Shown here: in pieces, positions 36,301 through 44,693 of the stretch
How positions within the stretch are numbered: position 1 is the first letter of the stretch
How the letters are laid out: each line of letters begins with the position of its first letter
Translations under genes and position numbers: made by a program
From: Phyllobacterium trifolii
GTDB lineage: Bacteria > Pseudomonadota > Alphaproteobacteria > Rhizobiales > Rhizobiaceae
DNA: 64,000 nt
Assembly (NCBI RefSeq): GCF_014192095.1
Contig: NZ_JACHXN010000008.1
Span: forward strand, 124,001 to 188,000
Direction of reading: 5' to 3'
The notes under the pieces: generated by a model
Seen by the model: the letters and a program-made list of their open reading frames with translations, nothing else
Databases searched by the model: none
Told to the model about the DNA's origin: nothing

Positions 36301-37119
36301 GCTGCCCGGCGCGGAAACGGCAAACCCTGTAGCGTTGAGCACGACCGCAGGCGGCGCTTCGCCGAAAATGCTCTCTAGCGTCGCCACAGATACCGGATCT
36401 TTCAGGCTGGAAACGAACACCGGTAAAGGGTTGAGCCCCTTGGCTTTCAGCGCATCGATCAAAGCTTCGACCGGCTGCGTCTGCCCGCTCTGCACCAGTG
36501 CGCGGTAAAAACAGATCGCAACGACCGATGCATTATCCTGCCATTGTCCACGCAATTCTTCCAGCGATGGCGCGGCGCTGCCCGGCCTCCACAACCCGGC
36601 TTTCAAAAGCGGCGCTGCTTCCTGCGGCTTGTCCTTGCCGTCGATCAGTGATCCACAATAATCGAGGAAACGTAGGGCGTTCTGCACGCCGCCCTCCAGC
36701 AGATAGTGCCAGAGCGCATCGCGATCCTGTCGTGAAATCGTGGAAAACCGGTCCAGCCCGGGGTCCGGCTTATCGTCACCTGGCAGCACCGCAAGCTGTA
36801 CCTTGTGATTAACGGCGCACGCATGCAACGCCTCCAGCCCATAAGGCCAATAGCTTTCGCCGCCGATAATCCGCACAACAATAAGCTTTGCATGGCGCGC
36901 CGTACGCTCAACATAGGCATCGACCGACATGGGATGTGCCAGAGCCATCATATTGGCAAGACGTAACGATACGACGTCGTTTTGTCGCCGGGCAGAGCTA
37001 AGGCTTGCCAGTTCCGTATCGGCAGCGGAAAGAAACAACACATCTCCCGGCGTCTGGCCAAGGTCTATGGCCTCGGCGCCTTCAGCGATCGTGCCTTTCT
37101 GGGCAAGCAGGAGATGCAT
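33391..37119 (-). CDS. cobN: Cobaltochelatase large subunit CobN
   Basis: 1242-residue CobN/magnesium chelatase H-family protein, of full family length. It inserts cobalt into hydrogenobyrinic acid a,c-diamide with the ATPase subunits CobS and CobT, which are not in this window. Diagnostic blocks include HVGKHGNLEWLPGKSLALS and GDDIAQALALIGAKPVWD. Presence of CobN indicates the late-cobalt pathway. It lies 11 bp downstream of cobW. Confidence 0.97.
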   Translation of the reverse strand: MHLLLAQKGTIAEGAEAIDLGQTPGDVLFLSAADTELASLSSARRQNDVVSLRLANMMALAHPMSVDAYVERTARHAKLIVVRIIGGESYWPYGLEALHACAVNHKVQLAVLPGDDKPDPGLDRFSTISRQDRDALWHYLLEGGVQNALRFLDYCGSLIDGKDKPQEAAPLLKAGLWRPGSAAPSLEELRGQWQDNASVVAICFYRALVQSGQTQPVEALIDALKAKGLNPLPVFVSSLKDPVSVATLESIFGEAPPAVVLNATGFAVSAPGSARKATVLEHHGAVVLQVIFSGSSIEQWRGSDQGLSARDLAMNVALPEVDGRVLSRAVSFKSARHYDEGTQANIVTHEPMADRVEFVAALAANWARLRAAKPASRRVALIMANYPNRDGRLGNGVGLDTPAGTWHILHAMREQGYPVASVPIDGDALINHMMAGPTNAARDGREIRETISLNQYRSFFEQLPQTIQAAVTSRWGQPDADPYFIQQAEIFALPLARFGETLVGIQPARGYNIDPKETYHSPDLVPPHGYLAFYAYLREVYGAHAIVHVGKHGNLEWLPGKSLALSENCYPEAVLGPVPHIYPFIVNDPGEGTQAKRRSSAVIIDHLTPPLTRAESYGPLKDLEALVDEYYEASGVDPRRLVRLKAQILDLVRDIGLDSDAGIHDHDPDDLALQKLDAYLCDLKEMQIRDGLHVFGRSPEGRLLTDLVVALARVPRGAGHGADQSLQRAIALDLGLEGFDPLDCEMAKSWDGPRPDILQAISDEPWRITGDTVERVELLAAKLVAGEVDCTQDCAATIAVLDGIRTNLRSAVTACGDAEMNALLAALNGRFVAPGPSGAPTRGRPDVLPTGRNFFSVDTRAVPTPAAWELGQKSAELLIRRYTQDHGEWPTSFGLTAWGTSNMRTGGDDIAQALALIGAKPVWDMASRRVTGYEIIPTAMLGRPRVDVTLRISGFFRDAFPDQIALFDTAVRAVGALDEDAEDNPIAARMRSEQARLIGEGTEEKLARQRAGFRVFGSKPGAYGAGLQALMDENDWTKRDDLAEAWLVWGGYAYGAGIEGNAERGLLEERLRDVNAVVQNQDNREHDLLDSDDYYQFEGGMSAAVELVSGERPAIYHNDHSRPEKPVIRTLEEEIARTVRGRVTNPKWITGVMRHGYKGAFEMAATVDYLFAFAATTGAVGNHHFEAVYQAFLVDEDVRNFLAEKNPHALRDIAEKLEQAVTRDFWRPRSNSARYDLSKLAA

Positions 37120-37130
37120 TCAGTTTCCTA

Positions 37131-38183
37131 TCAGGCCGCGGCAGCGTTCATTGCCGTTGAGATGGCCGCCGTATCGATATCGTGCAAACCAATCACGACG
37201 AGCCGCGTCTGACGCTCTTCGCCGGGGTTCCAACTGCGATCGAAATAATGTTCGATACGTGAACCGACGGCCTGAATTACTAGACGCATCGGCTTGCCGG
37301 GAACATCGACGAAGCCCTTGAGCCGCAAGACGTCATGATCGGCAATCACTGCTTTGAGCTTTTCGACGAATGATTTGGGCTCGGCGACAGGGCCGAGACC
37401 AACAACGAAGCTCTCGAATTCATCATGATCGTGCGCTTCGCCCGCCGCATGCTCCATCTCATGATGCGACTGGCGGTTGGCGATGTCTTCCTCGGTGCCG
37501 ACGCCCAGCCCAAGCAACAATTCATTGCTGAGCTTGCCGAAGCTTGCCGAAACCATATTCAGCGAGCGCGTGGATCGGCTCTGCACGTCACTGCGAACAC
37601 TCGTCAGCTCGGCATCGCTGATAAGATCGGACTTGTTGAGGATGATTAGATCGGCAGCACGGATCTGGTCTTCGAACAGCTCTTCCAGTGGACTGTCATG
37701 ATCAAGCGATTCATCCCGTTCGCGTTGCGCGTCGACCTTGTCATGATCGTCGGCAAAACGTCCCTCCGAAACCGCGGCTGCGTCAATGACGGTCACCACA
37801 CCGTCGACGGTGACTTGTGTCTTGATCTCCGGCCAGTTGAACGCGGCAACCAGTGGCTGCGGCAGGGCCAACCCCGAGGTCTCGATGACGATGTGATCGA
37901 AGCGATCCGGGCGATCCAAGAGTTTGGTCATGGTCGGAATGAAATCATCGGCAACGGTGCAGCAGATGCAGCCATTGTTCAGTTCAATCATATCCTCGTC
38001 GCGGCACGCTTCGATACCGCACCCTTTAAGCAAGTTGCCGTCAACGCCAAGATCGCCGAACTCATTGATGATGAGCGCGATGCGCTTGCCGTTGGCATTT
38101 TCCAGGAGATTGCGGATCATCGTCGTCTTGCCCGAACCGAGAAAGCCGGTGATGACCGTTGCCGGAATCTTTTGACCCTGCAT
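37131..38183 (-). CDS. cobW: CobW GTPase, metal chaperone
   Basis: 350-residue G3E-family GTPase. P-loop GFLGSGKTTM (residues 13-22), the metal-binding GCICC motif (71-75) and a histidine/acid-rich linker (HHEMEHAAGEAHDHDE) before the C-terminal CobW domain. It is thought to deliver cobalt to the chelatase; its position immediately before cobN supports that. It is 4 bp downstream of cobU. Confidence 0.95.
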   Translation of the reverse strand: MQGQKIPATVITGFLGSGKTTMIRNLLENANGKRIALIINEFGDLGVDGNLLKGCGIEACRDEDMIELNNGCICCTVADDFIPTMTKLLDRPDRFDHIVIETSGLALPQPLVAAFNWPEIKTQVTVDGVVTVIDAAAVSEGRFADDHDKVDAQRERDESLDHDSPLEELFEDQIRAADLIILNKSDLISDAELTSVRSDVQSRSTRSLNMVSASFGKLSNELLLGLGVGTEEDIANRQSHHEMEHAAGEAHDHDEFESFVVGLGPVAEPKSFVEKLKAVIADHDVLRLKGFVDVPGKPMRLVIQAVGSRIEHYFDRSWNPGEERQTRLVVIGLHDIDTAAISTAMNAAAA

Positions 38184-38187
38184 GGTG

Positions 38188-38709
38188 TTATCCCTTCATT
38201 TTGAGCGGCAGGCCTGCCGCCACGAAATAGACCTGAGCCGCAGCAGCAGCCACGGCTTGATGGAGCCGGCCTGCATGGTCGCGAAAGTCGCGCGCCATGC
38301 GGTTTTCCGGCACGATGCCGAGGCCTACCTCATTGGAGACGAGCACCACGGCACCTTTGAATGTGGGCAGCACCGCAACAAGCCGCGCTGTCTCGGTTTC
38401 GATATCTTTCTCAGACATCATCAGGTTGGTGAGCCACAAAGTCAGACAATCGACAAGAACGGCACGGTTGCCGGTGCACTCTCTTTGCAGCACACCGACC
38501 AGATCAAGTGGTTCTTCAATGGTTGTCCAGGAGCCGCCGCGCCGTTGCTTGTGCTGCGCTATTCTCTTTGACATTTCATTGTCCCATGCTCTGCCAGTAG
38601 CAAGATAGACCGCATCCAAACCAGACGCTTCGATCAACCCCTCGGCAAAAGAGGATTTACCGGAACGCGCGCCGCCCAAAACAAAGGTTGCTCTGCGTTC
38701 CAGTTGCAT
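38188..38709 (-). CDS. cobU: Adenosylcobinamide kinase/guanylyltransferase CobU (CobP)
   Basis: 173-residue bifunctional enzyme that phosphorylates and guanylylates adenosylcobinamide. P-loop GGARSGKSS at residues 12-20 and the conserved [14 protein letters not shown] and [17 protein letters not shown]. Its start codon touches the cbtA stop, so the cobalt importer and cobU are coupled. Confidence 0.94.
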   Translation of the reverse strand: MQLERRATFVLGGARSGKSSFAEGLIEASGLDAVYLATGRAWDNEMSKRIAQHKQRRGGSWTTIEEPLDLVGVLQRECTGNRAVLVDCLTLWLTNLMMSEKDIETETARLVAVLPTFKGAVVLVSNEVGLGIVPENRMARDFRDHAGRLHQAVAAAAAQVYFVAAGLPLKMKG

Positions 38710-39443
38710 CAGGCATCCAGCTCCGATTGCGCGTAGTGTTGAATGGCCCAGCCAAGCGCGGTTCCAAGCACCACCCAGAAGAACAGGTTGGTTGCTAGTG
38801 TCGACACGGCAAATTCGGAAGCCAATGTCGGCGGTACGCTTGAGGTCAGATCATCGGCTTCAGGCGCACCATAAACGTGTGGAGCCACGATCAGCGCAAT
38901 GCCCAGCACCTTTGCCCAGATCTCGTCGCGAAGCACGATGAGATAAACGCCGCCTGCCGTCAGCAGAACTGTAATCAGCCACCATGCCTGCCTCGTGGCA
39001 AGGTCGGCTGCCGGCATCGCCGGCAATTCGGGAGCGAGGCTGAATGCAGGCGCAAGATTGAAAATAAAGAAGCCCGCAAGACCCCAATAAATACCATTTT
39101 GCAGCGTGATCCTGCGACCCAGAAAAAGTGCGGCAGCTCCTGTGATGAGGGCAAAGCCAGCACCGGCAACGAGATTGATCAGCAGCGTATTGCCAAAGCG
39201 GCCGAATGGAAGCGCAGGACTTGCCTCTTCTTCATGTTCGTGCGGGGCTACGGCAGCGGGTGCAGCCTCAGTCGCCGCCGCTGCAGCGTCATGGCTATGT
39301 TCATGACCGCCGGCGTTTTCATATTCCTCGGCATGCAGAATAAGCGGAACATTCCGCACATACATCGCCGGTGTCAAAAGAATACCGGCAAACAGACCGG
39401 CAACGATGGTAGCCAGAAGATATTTAACCAACATGGAATTCAC
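38709..39443 (-). CDS. cbtA: Cobalt transporter subunit CbtA
   Basis: 244-residue membrane protein with about five hydrophobic helices and a His/Glu-rich periplasmic loop near residues 45-75 (EHSHDAA, HEHEEE), as expected for metal binding. CbtA with CbtB forms a predicted cobalt uptake system found in B12-regulated operons. A 117-bp gap separates it from cbtB. Confidence 0.9.
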   Translation of the reverse strand: MNSMLVKYLLATIVAGLFAGILLTPAMYVRNVPLILHAEEYENAGGHEHSHDAAAAATEAAPAAVAPHEHEEEASPALPFGRFGNTLLINLVAGAGFALITGAAALFLGRRITLQNGIYWGLAGFFIFNLAPAFSLAPELPAMPAADLATRQAWWLITVLLTAGGVYLIVLRDEIWAKVLGIALIVAPHVYGAPEADDLTSSVPPTLASEFAVSTLATNLFFWVVLGTALGWAIQHYAQSELDA

Positions 39444-39560
39444 TCCCCGATCCCTAAAGCGAGACGCCGGGTACCTGAAAAAGGCCCCGGTCCAAACAAA
39501 TTGTAATTTTTCAATGCGTAAGAGCAGATAGCTGAATCGTCTATTCAGCTAGTGAAAAGC

Positions 39561-39740
39561 TCAATGGCAGGGAAATCCATATGAATGGCGGGTGTCGTGC
39601 GCGGTATCATGCAGCGTTTCGGAATGCGAAAGACCGACACCGTATATGATGAACACGCCGAGCATAAGCGAAAACACCGCCGTGGTCAGACGCGATGCGA
39701 GCGGGAGAGAAATCGTAGTCGAAGTACGAGTAGCAGCCAT
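39561..39740 (-). CDS. cbtB: Cobalt transporter subunit CbtB
   Basis: 59-residue protein with one transmembrane helix (TAVFSLMLGVFIIYGVGL) and a C-terminal histidine cluster (SHSETLHDTAHDTRHSYG) that probably binds cobalt. The ATG at 39740 follows GGAGG, so the longer reading frame upstream is rejected. It is the first gene after the cobalamin riboswitch. Confidence 0.9.
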   Translation of the reverse strand: MAATRTSTTISLPLASRLTTAVFSLMLGVFIIYGVGLSHSETLHDTAHDTRHSYGFPCH

Positions 39741-39801
39741 AACAACCTCCGTGCAGGGCCAGAAGGGACAATCCCCTTCGGTTTTGGGCACTATTGCCCT
39801 A

Positions 39802-40010
39802 TGACTGGCAGGTCTCCTGGCTCGCGGGTCGTAAGATCAATGCCGCCTTCCCGGTTTCCCAGTGGCTGCCATCAGCTTTCGCTTCTGGCGATGACATTGA
39901 CCCTCGCCGCTCTACAGTCGCGGGGTCGGCTGCGGATAGGTCGCCCTGATGGGTACGGCCGTCGCATTCCCTTTTGATCCCTTGGCCTTTGGCCGATATC
40001 GGGAACCAAT
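39802..40010 (-). promoter_or_regulatory. Cobalamin riboswitch upstream of cbtB
   Basis: Reading the minus strand, the conserved landmarks appear in order: GGGAATGCG, GCCGACCCCGCGACTGT, the core GCCACTGGGAA and the B12 box GCCAGGAGACCTGCC. Between this and the cbtB start codon there is a GAAGGG/CCCTTC hairpin (39762-39779) close to the GGAGG ribosome binding site, and no T-rich terminator, which favours control of translation initiation. It would repress cobalt uptake and the downstream cob genes when adenosylcobalamin is abundant. Confidence 0.92.
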
Positions 40011-40081
40011 CATGCCGTGACGTTATTCACCAAGCGCCACGAATGTCAAACGAAACTGCGACGTCAACCGCGGCTGCCGCG

Positions 40082-41542
40082 TCATCGCTGTGATTTGAGC
40101 GCGAGCAGCCGGTCGATATCGAGCACGTCAGACAGTTGGCCGGCTATGGAATCGAGAGCCTGGTCTACCCCGGCACGATAATCGAGCGCGTCCGCAGCAA
40201 TTCCCATGGATTGTAAAAATGCCGCCCGGAAGCCATCGTCCACGAACAACCCGTGCAAATAGCTGCCAAAAACTTTGCCGTCCCTGGAGGCAGCACCGTC
40301 AGCTGTGCCATTGACACGCACTGTTGGCCGCTCGCAGTCCGGTCCCGTTGTTCTACCAAGGTGAATCTCGTAGCCCTTCAATGGCAAATCGAACTGTAGC
40401 GAATGAGCATCCACATTGCGCACCGTCTTTTCCGGTTCCATGACCGTATCGATATCGAGATGACCGAGACCTTCTACTTCCGTGACATTTCCTTCAATTC
40501 CATCGGGATCGCGGACAGTGCGGCCGAGCATTTGATATCCGCCGCAGATGCCAATTATATGACCGCCGCGCCGCCTGTGCATATCGAGATCCCGGTCCCA
40601 GCCATTTTCCTTGAAGCCCAAGAGATCGCCAATCGTGGATTTGGAACCGGGAATGATCACAAGTCCGGCATCCGCAGGCAGCCGTTCGCCACTTCTTACC
40701 ATGACCACGTCCACCAGCGGCTCTGCCATCAGCGGATCGAGATCATCAAAGTTAGCAATCCGGTCGAGGATAGGGACGACAACTTTGAGTGCACGCCCCT
40801 CGCCTTTAACCAGGCGTTCCAGCACGACTGAATCCTCAGCGGGTAACCGCGAAGCATCCTTCAACCATGGCACAACGCCGAATGACGGCCAGCCAGTAAA
40901 TTGCGTTATGGATTTGAGTCCATCATCGAACAGCGAAATATCGCCGCGAAACTTGTTGATGATGTAGCCAACGATCATGTCACGATCCTCTGGTTGAAGA
41001 ATCGCGTGCGTGCCGACGATCGATGCAATCACCCCGCCACGATCGATATCGCCCACCAGCACAACCGGAACGTTGGCGCGGGTGGCAAAACCCATATTGG
41101 CGATATCGCCAGCGCGCAGATTGATTTCCGCAGGCGATCCCGCCCCCTCGACCATAACCAGATCCGCACCGTCCCGCACGACATCCCACGACGCCATGAC
41201 CGCATCGAGCAGCTGTGACTTGAATTTCTGATAGTCGCGGCCCTTGGCCTGCCCCCAGACCTTGCCTTGCACGATGATCTGACTGCCGGTTTCCGATTGT
41301 GGCTTCAGCAGCACTGGGTTCATGTGCACTGATGAAGGCACGCCGCAAGCCAGTGCCTGCAGCCATTGCGCCCGGCCGATCTCGCCGCCATCGTCGCTTA
41401 CGGCGGCATTGTTGGACATGTTCTGCGGCTTGAAGGGGCGCACCTTCAAGCCGCGATTGCGCGCTAGCCGGCAAAGTCCGGCCACGAGGACCGATTTCCC
41501 AACATCCGAGCCAGTTCCCTGCAACATGATTGCGTGCGTCAT
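40082..41542 (-). CDS. cobQ: Cobyric acid synthase CobQ
   Basis: 486-residue glutamine amidotransferase that amidates side chains b, d, e and g of adenosylcobyrinic acid a,c-diamide. ATP-binding N terminus MLQGTGSDVGKSVLVAGL; glutaminase cysteine in IGICGGYQMLGR. The ATG at 41542 begins the family N terminus MTHAIM; 14 upstream residues of the open frame are not used. It lies upstream of the riboswitch, so it is not controlled by it. Confidence 0.95.
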   Translation of the reverse strand: MTHAIMLQGTGSDVGKSVLVAGLCRLARNRGLKVRPFKPQNMSNNAAVSDDGGEIGRAQWLQALACGVPSSVHMNPVLLKPQSETGSQIIVQGKVWGQAKGRDYQKFKSQLLDAVMASWDVVRDGADLVMVEGAGSPAEINLRAGDIANMGFATRANVPVVLVGDIDRGGVIASIVGTHAILQPEDRDMIVGYIINKFRGDISLFDDGLKSITQFTGWPSFGVVPWLKDASRLPAEDSVVLERLVKGEGRALKVVVPILDRIANFDDLDPLMAEPLVDVVMVRSGERLPADAGLVIIPGSKSTIGDLLGFKENGWDRDLDMHRRRGGHIIGICGGYQMLGRTVRDPDGIEGNVTEVEGLGHLDIDTVMEPEKTVRNVDAHSLQFDLPLKGYEIHLGRTTGPDCERPTVRVNGTADGAASRDGKVFGSYLHGLFVDDGFRAAFLQSMGIAADALDYRAGVDQALDSIAGQLSDVLDIDRLLALKSQR

Positions 41543-41649
41543 GGGCTTTGAGTAGCGGATATGTCTTTCTCTTCCTAGCCCCACCGAAGACGTTGCGCCA
41601 CTTGGTGCTTGGGATAGAGTGGACGGAACAAGAATACAGGGAGGTTACA

Positions 41650-42816
41650 ATGGACACGCTGGTCGATTCGGCTACCGGTCAGTTCGAGCTGAACGAGGAC
41701 CAACTGGCAATCCAGGACATGGCCCGTGCGTTTGCCGCTGATCGTGTGGCGCCCAATGCGCTCGCCTGGGATCGCGAAAAGCATTTTCCCGCAGATGTGA
41801 TTCGTGAAACCGGTCCGCTTGGGATGGGTGGCATCTATGTGCGCGAGGATGTGGGCGGTTCAGGGCTGAAGCGGCTTGATGCCGTTCTGATTTTCGAAGC
41901 CCTGTCGGCGGCTTGCCCTGCATTCTCGGCGTTCATATCCATCCACAATATGGGGACATGGATGATTGATCTCTTTGGCAACGAGGAACAGCGTCTGCGA
42001 TTTGTACCGAAATTGACGTCCATGGAGTGGTTAGCCAGCTATTGCCTGACCGAACCCAATTCCGGTTCCGATGCTGCAGCACTGAAGACGCGCGCGGTGC
42101 GCGACGGCGATGAATATGTGCTCAACGGCGCCAAGCAGTTTATCTCAGGTGCCGGCGACTCCGACGTTTACGTGACAATGGTACGGACCGGCGAGGACGG
42201 ACCGAAGGGCATCTCAGCGGTTGCAATCCCGAAGGACGCCCCCGGCCTTTCGTTTGGTGCAAATGAGTTCAAGATGGGGTGGAATGCTCAATCCACGAGA
42301 CAGGTCATTTTCGATAATTGCCGGGTTCCGGTGGCAAACCGGCTTGGCGAGGAAGGCGACGGCTTCAAAATCGCCATGGGTGGCCTTGATGGCGGACGTC
42401 TCAATATTGCGGCCTGCTCTCTCGGCGGTGCGCAGTCGGCGCTGGACAAAGCCGTAGCCTATGCCTCCGAGCGTAAGGCCTTTGGCAAGGCGATCAACCA
42501 GTTCCAGGCGTTACAGTTCAAGCTTGCCGACATGGAGACCGATCTTTCGGCGGCGCGAATGCTGCTCTACACGGCTGCATCGAAGCTCGACCGGAAGGCC
42601 CACGACGCCTCGAAGTGGTCAGCCATGGCCAAGCGCTTCGTTACAGATGTTGGATTCGATGTCGCCAACGACGCGCTGCAGATCCATGGTGGTTACGGTT
42701 ATCTGCACGATTATGGCATCGAGAAGATCGTTCGTGATCTGCGCGTTCACCAGATACTCGAAGGAACGAATGAAATCATGCGCGTCATCATCGCACGGCA
42801 TATGACCAGTCACTAA
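41650..42816 (+). CDS. Acyl-CoA dehydrogenase, probable isobutyryl-CoA dehydrogenase
   Basis: 388-residue FAD-dependent acyl-CoA dehydrogenase. FAD and substrate regions include YCLTEPNSGSDAA, and the C-terminal QIHGGYGYLHDYGIEKIVRD and RVHQILEGTNEIM. The next gene is 3-hydroxyisobutyrate dehydrogenase, so valine degradation (isobutyryl-CoA to methacrylyl-CoA) is the likely role. The start at 41650 follows GGGAGG; the 40-residue upstream extension overlaps the cobQ 5' end and is rejected. Confidence 0.9.
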   Translation: MDTLVDSATGQFELNEDQLAIQDMARAFAADRVAPNALAWDREKHFPADVIRETGPLGMGGIYVREDVGGSGLKRLDAVLIFEALSAACPAFSAFISIHNMGTWMIDLFGNEEQRLRFVPKLTSMEWLASYCLTEPNSGSDAAALKTRAVRDGDEYVLNGAKQFISGAGDSDVYVTMVRTGEDGPKGISAVAIPKDAPGLSFGANEFKMGWNAQSTRQVIFDNCRVPVANRLGEEGDGFKIAMGGLDGGRLNIAACSLGGAQSALDKAVAYASERKAFGKAINQFQALQFKLADMETDLSAARMLLYTAASKLDRKAHDASKWSAMAKRFVTDVGFDVANDALQIHGGYGYLHDYGIEKIVRDLRVHQILEGTNEIMRVIIARHMTSH

Positions 42817-42841
42817 ACAATTTCATCAGGAGAAAATTGCA

Positions 42842-43732
42842 ATGGCGACTGTCGCTTTTATTGGTCTCGGGCACATGGGCAATCCTATGGCGGCCAATCT
42901 TGTCAAAGCGGGACAAAAGGTGCTGGGCTTCGATCTACTGCCGGAAAACCTTGAAACAGCCCGAGGTAACGGCGTGGATGTTACAGACAGCGCCGAAACA
43001 GCGGTCGCTGAAGCCGATGTCGTCATCACGATGCTTCCTGCAGGCAAACACGTATTGACGGTTTATGAAGCTGTTGCAAAAAAAGCGCGAAAAGGCGCGC
43101 TTTTCATAGATTCGTCCACAATAGACGTCCACTCGGCGCGAAATGCTCACGAGATTGCTCAAGCGAATGGGCTGCTTTCGGTCGATGCACCTGTTTCTGG
43201 CGGTATTGGCGGCGCGGCAGCGGGTACGCTGACGTTCATGGTTGGTGGCAGCGCTGAAGCGTTTGCGAAAGCTGAACCCATTCTTAAACCCATGGCGGGC
43301 CGCATAGTGCATTGCGGCGAAGCCGGCAACGGACAAGCCGCAAAGATCTGCAACAACATGATCCTCGGTATCTCGATGATCGGCGTCAGCGAGGCTTTCA
43401 CACTGGCGGAAAAACTTGGCCTCTCGCATCAAGCACTATTTGATGTAGCCTCGACTTCGTCCGGGCAATGTTGGTCGCTGACCACATACTGTCCGGTGCC
43501 TGGCCCGGTTGCGACTTCTCCAGCCAATAATGGCTATAAGCCGGGGTTTGCTGCAGCACTAATGTTGAAGGACTTGAAGCTGTCGCAGGAAGCCGCCGCG
43601 AGCGTAGGCGCAGCGACACCGCTTGGCGCCCATGCCGAAGAGCTCTATGCGGCGTTCAATTCAGCTGGCAATGAGGGTTCTGATTTTTCAGGAATTGTAA
43701 ATTTCTTGCGCGAATCCAACCGCGATAACTAA
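42842..43732 (+). CDS. mmsB: 3-Hydroxyisobutyrate dehydrogenase
   Basis: 296-residue NAD-dependent beta-hydroxyacid dehydrogenase of valine catabolism. Rossmann motif FIGLGHMGNPMAANLVKAG, substrate-binding DAPVSGGIGGAAAGTL, and the catalytic lysine in GNGQAAKICNNM. AGGAGA precedes the ATG. It is co-transcribed with the acyl-CoA dehydrogenase (25-bp gap). Confidence 0.95.
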   Translation: MATVAFIGLGHMGNPMAANLVKAGQKVLGFDLLPENLETARGNGVDVTDSAETAVAEADVVITMLPAGKHVLTVYEAVAKKARKGALFIDSSTIDVHSARNAHEIAQANGLLSVDAPVSGGIGGAAAGTLTFMVGGSAEAFAKAEPILKPMAGRIVHCGEAGNGQAAKICNNMILGISMIGVSEAFTLAEKLGLSHQALFDVASTSSGQCWSLTTYCPVPGPVATSPANNGYKPGFAAALMLKDLKLSQEAAASVGAATPLGAHAEELYAAFNSAGNEGSDFSGIVNFLRESNRDN

Positions 43733-43823
43733 AAACACAGAGCAAGCACTCAGAAAACCTCCAAATTTAGATTTGCTTAAGCACTCGCTAACCTCGCGGT
43801 AACGATGTCCGGTTAAAACTTTA

Positions 43824-43951
43824 CAGGTAAGCAGACCAAGACCCTGCTTACCTGCTCCGGATCAGGTACTGCGTACCGGAGTGGCTGCTTCTTCGGACTA
43901 TATCCAGTATAAAAAGACCGCACTGCTCCACCCGGACAGGGCGGTTTTTTT
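43824..43951 (+). ncRNA. Candidate trans-acting small RNA with intrinsic terminator
   Basis: Three stem-loops follow each other: CAGGTAAGCAG/CTGCTTACCTG (43824-43854, 11 bp, 9-nt loop); CTCCGG/CCGGAG (43855-43881) with an alternative inner GGTAC/GTACC; and the terminator ACCGC-A-CTG / CAG-G-GCGGT (43917-43945) followed by seven T. The terminator loop CTCCACCCGGA contains CTCC, complementary to a Shine-Dalgarno sequence, as in many alphaproteobacterial regulators. It starts about 90 nt after mmsB, so it could also be the mmsB 3' UTR. Confidence 0.5.
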
Positions 43952-43974
43952 CAAATGCTCCGGTTCCGAAACGC

Positions 43975-44005
43975 AAAGAAAAACCGCCGCCTGAAGAGGC
44001 AGCGG
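43975..44005 (-). terminator. Intrinsic terminator for a minus-strand unit
   Basis: On the minus strand, CCGCTGCCT and AGGCGGCGG pair over 9 bp (one G-T pair) around a CTTC tetraloop, followed by TTTTTCTTT. It lies 23 nt after the stop of the 45-residue ORF and faces the terminator of the plus-strand small RNA candidate. Confidence 0.7.
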
Positions 44006-44028
44006 CTCTGCATAGATCAGCTTGTAAA

Positions 44029-44166
44029 TCAGCCCGCCGAACGCGTCCATATGAACGAAACAGCCGACGCTATGCCGCTCTTTGCGTTGTTCGAAGGCGC
44101 GTTGCGCTTTTCAGTGGCATTCCACGAAATGTGAACACGGTTATTGCGGTTAAAAATATAGAGCAT
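44029..44166 (-). CDS. Candidate 45-residue protein of unknown function
   Basis: Short ORF reading MLYIFNRNNRVHISWNAT at the N terminus, basic and without a membrane helix. Support: a GAGG ribosome binding site 7 nt before the ATG, and an intrinsic terminator 23 nt after the stop, on the same strand. The longer open frame (start 44295) has no such signal. I do not recognise a family. Alternatively the terminator serves a noncoding RNA. Confidence 0.45.
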   Translation of the reverse strand: MLYIFNRNNRVHISWNATEKRNAPSNNAKSGIASAVSFIWTRSAG

Positions 44167-44600
44167 TCCTGCACCTCGAAGAGAAAACTGTTGTTGCCAT
44201 TCAAATGCGCTACTTGCCTGAAATTTGATCAGGGAAATTCGCCATGGCGTGTCGCATTTTCTGCAGTCGGTCGGGTAAATTTGCATGGCAGCCATGCCAA
44301 AATCGCCTGCCTAGCCTAGGATTGTGCAGTTTGCGACCAAACGATAGCGTGACGCGAACAGAAGAGCGTCACCATAAGTCGCGGGACATATCACAACCCT
44401 GCGAGGCATGGACCTTCCAAATGAATTGATAAAGGAAACTGTCTAAGGCGTTGATCTTTCATCTATTGGTTTGTTACGATACGCGGATGAACATTGTGCA
44501 TTGGTTCTCATTCATTGTCCCGGCGTCGTTATATCGATAGGCCTTGTCGCGATGCACCGCATTTATTCAAAGAAAGCATTGCATTCTGCCGGGATAAGGA

Positions 44601-44612
44601 TGCCAAATGGCA
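44601..44612. promoter_or_regulatory. Dyad TGCCAAATGGCA upstream of the betaine transporter
   Basis: TGCCA and TGGCA flank a central AA, about 85 bp before the substrate-binding protein start. The core CCAAATGGC recurs in the divergent promoter of the XRE regulator and desaturase (53973-53981), also inside a dyad. A shared regulator is possible; no binding is shown. Confidence 0.3.
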
Positions 44613-44693
44613 CATAAGCGAACAACTGGGTAGGACAGTACCAAGTTAGAATTCGTATTCGGGTGAACTGTCAAAGAGTGGGAGATAAAACAC

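Larger units (their letters stand above)
43733..44693. other. 960-bp intergenic region with small RNA and small ORF candidates
   Basis: Between mmsB and the betaine transporter there is no large gene. The region holds a plus-strand small RNA candidate with its own terminator, a convergent minus-strand 45-residue ORF with its own terminator, and a dyad at 44601-44612 near the transporter promoter. About 430 bp (44170-44600) show nothing I can interpret. Confidence 0.6.
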
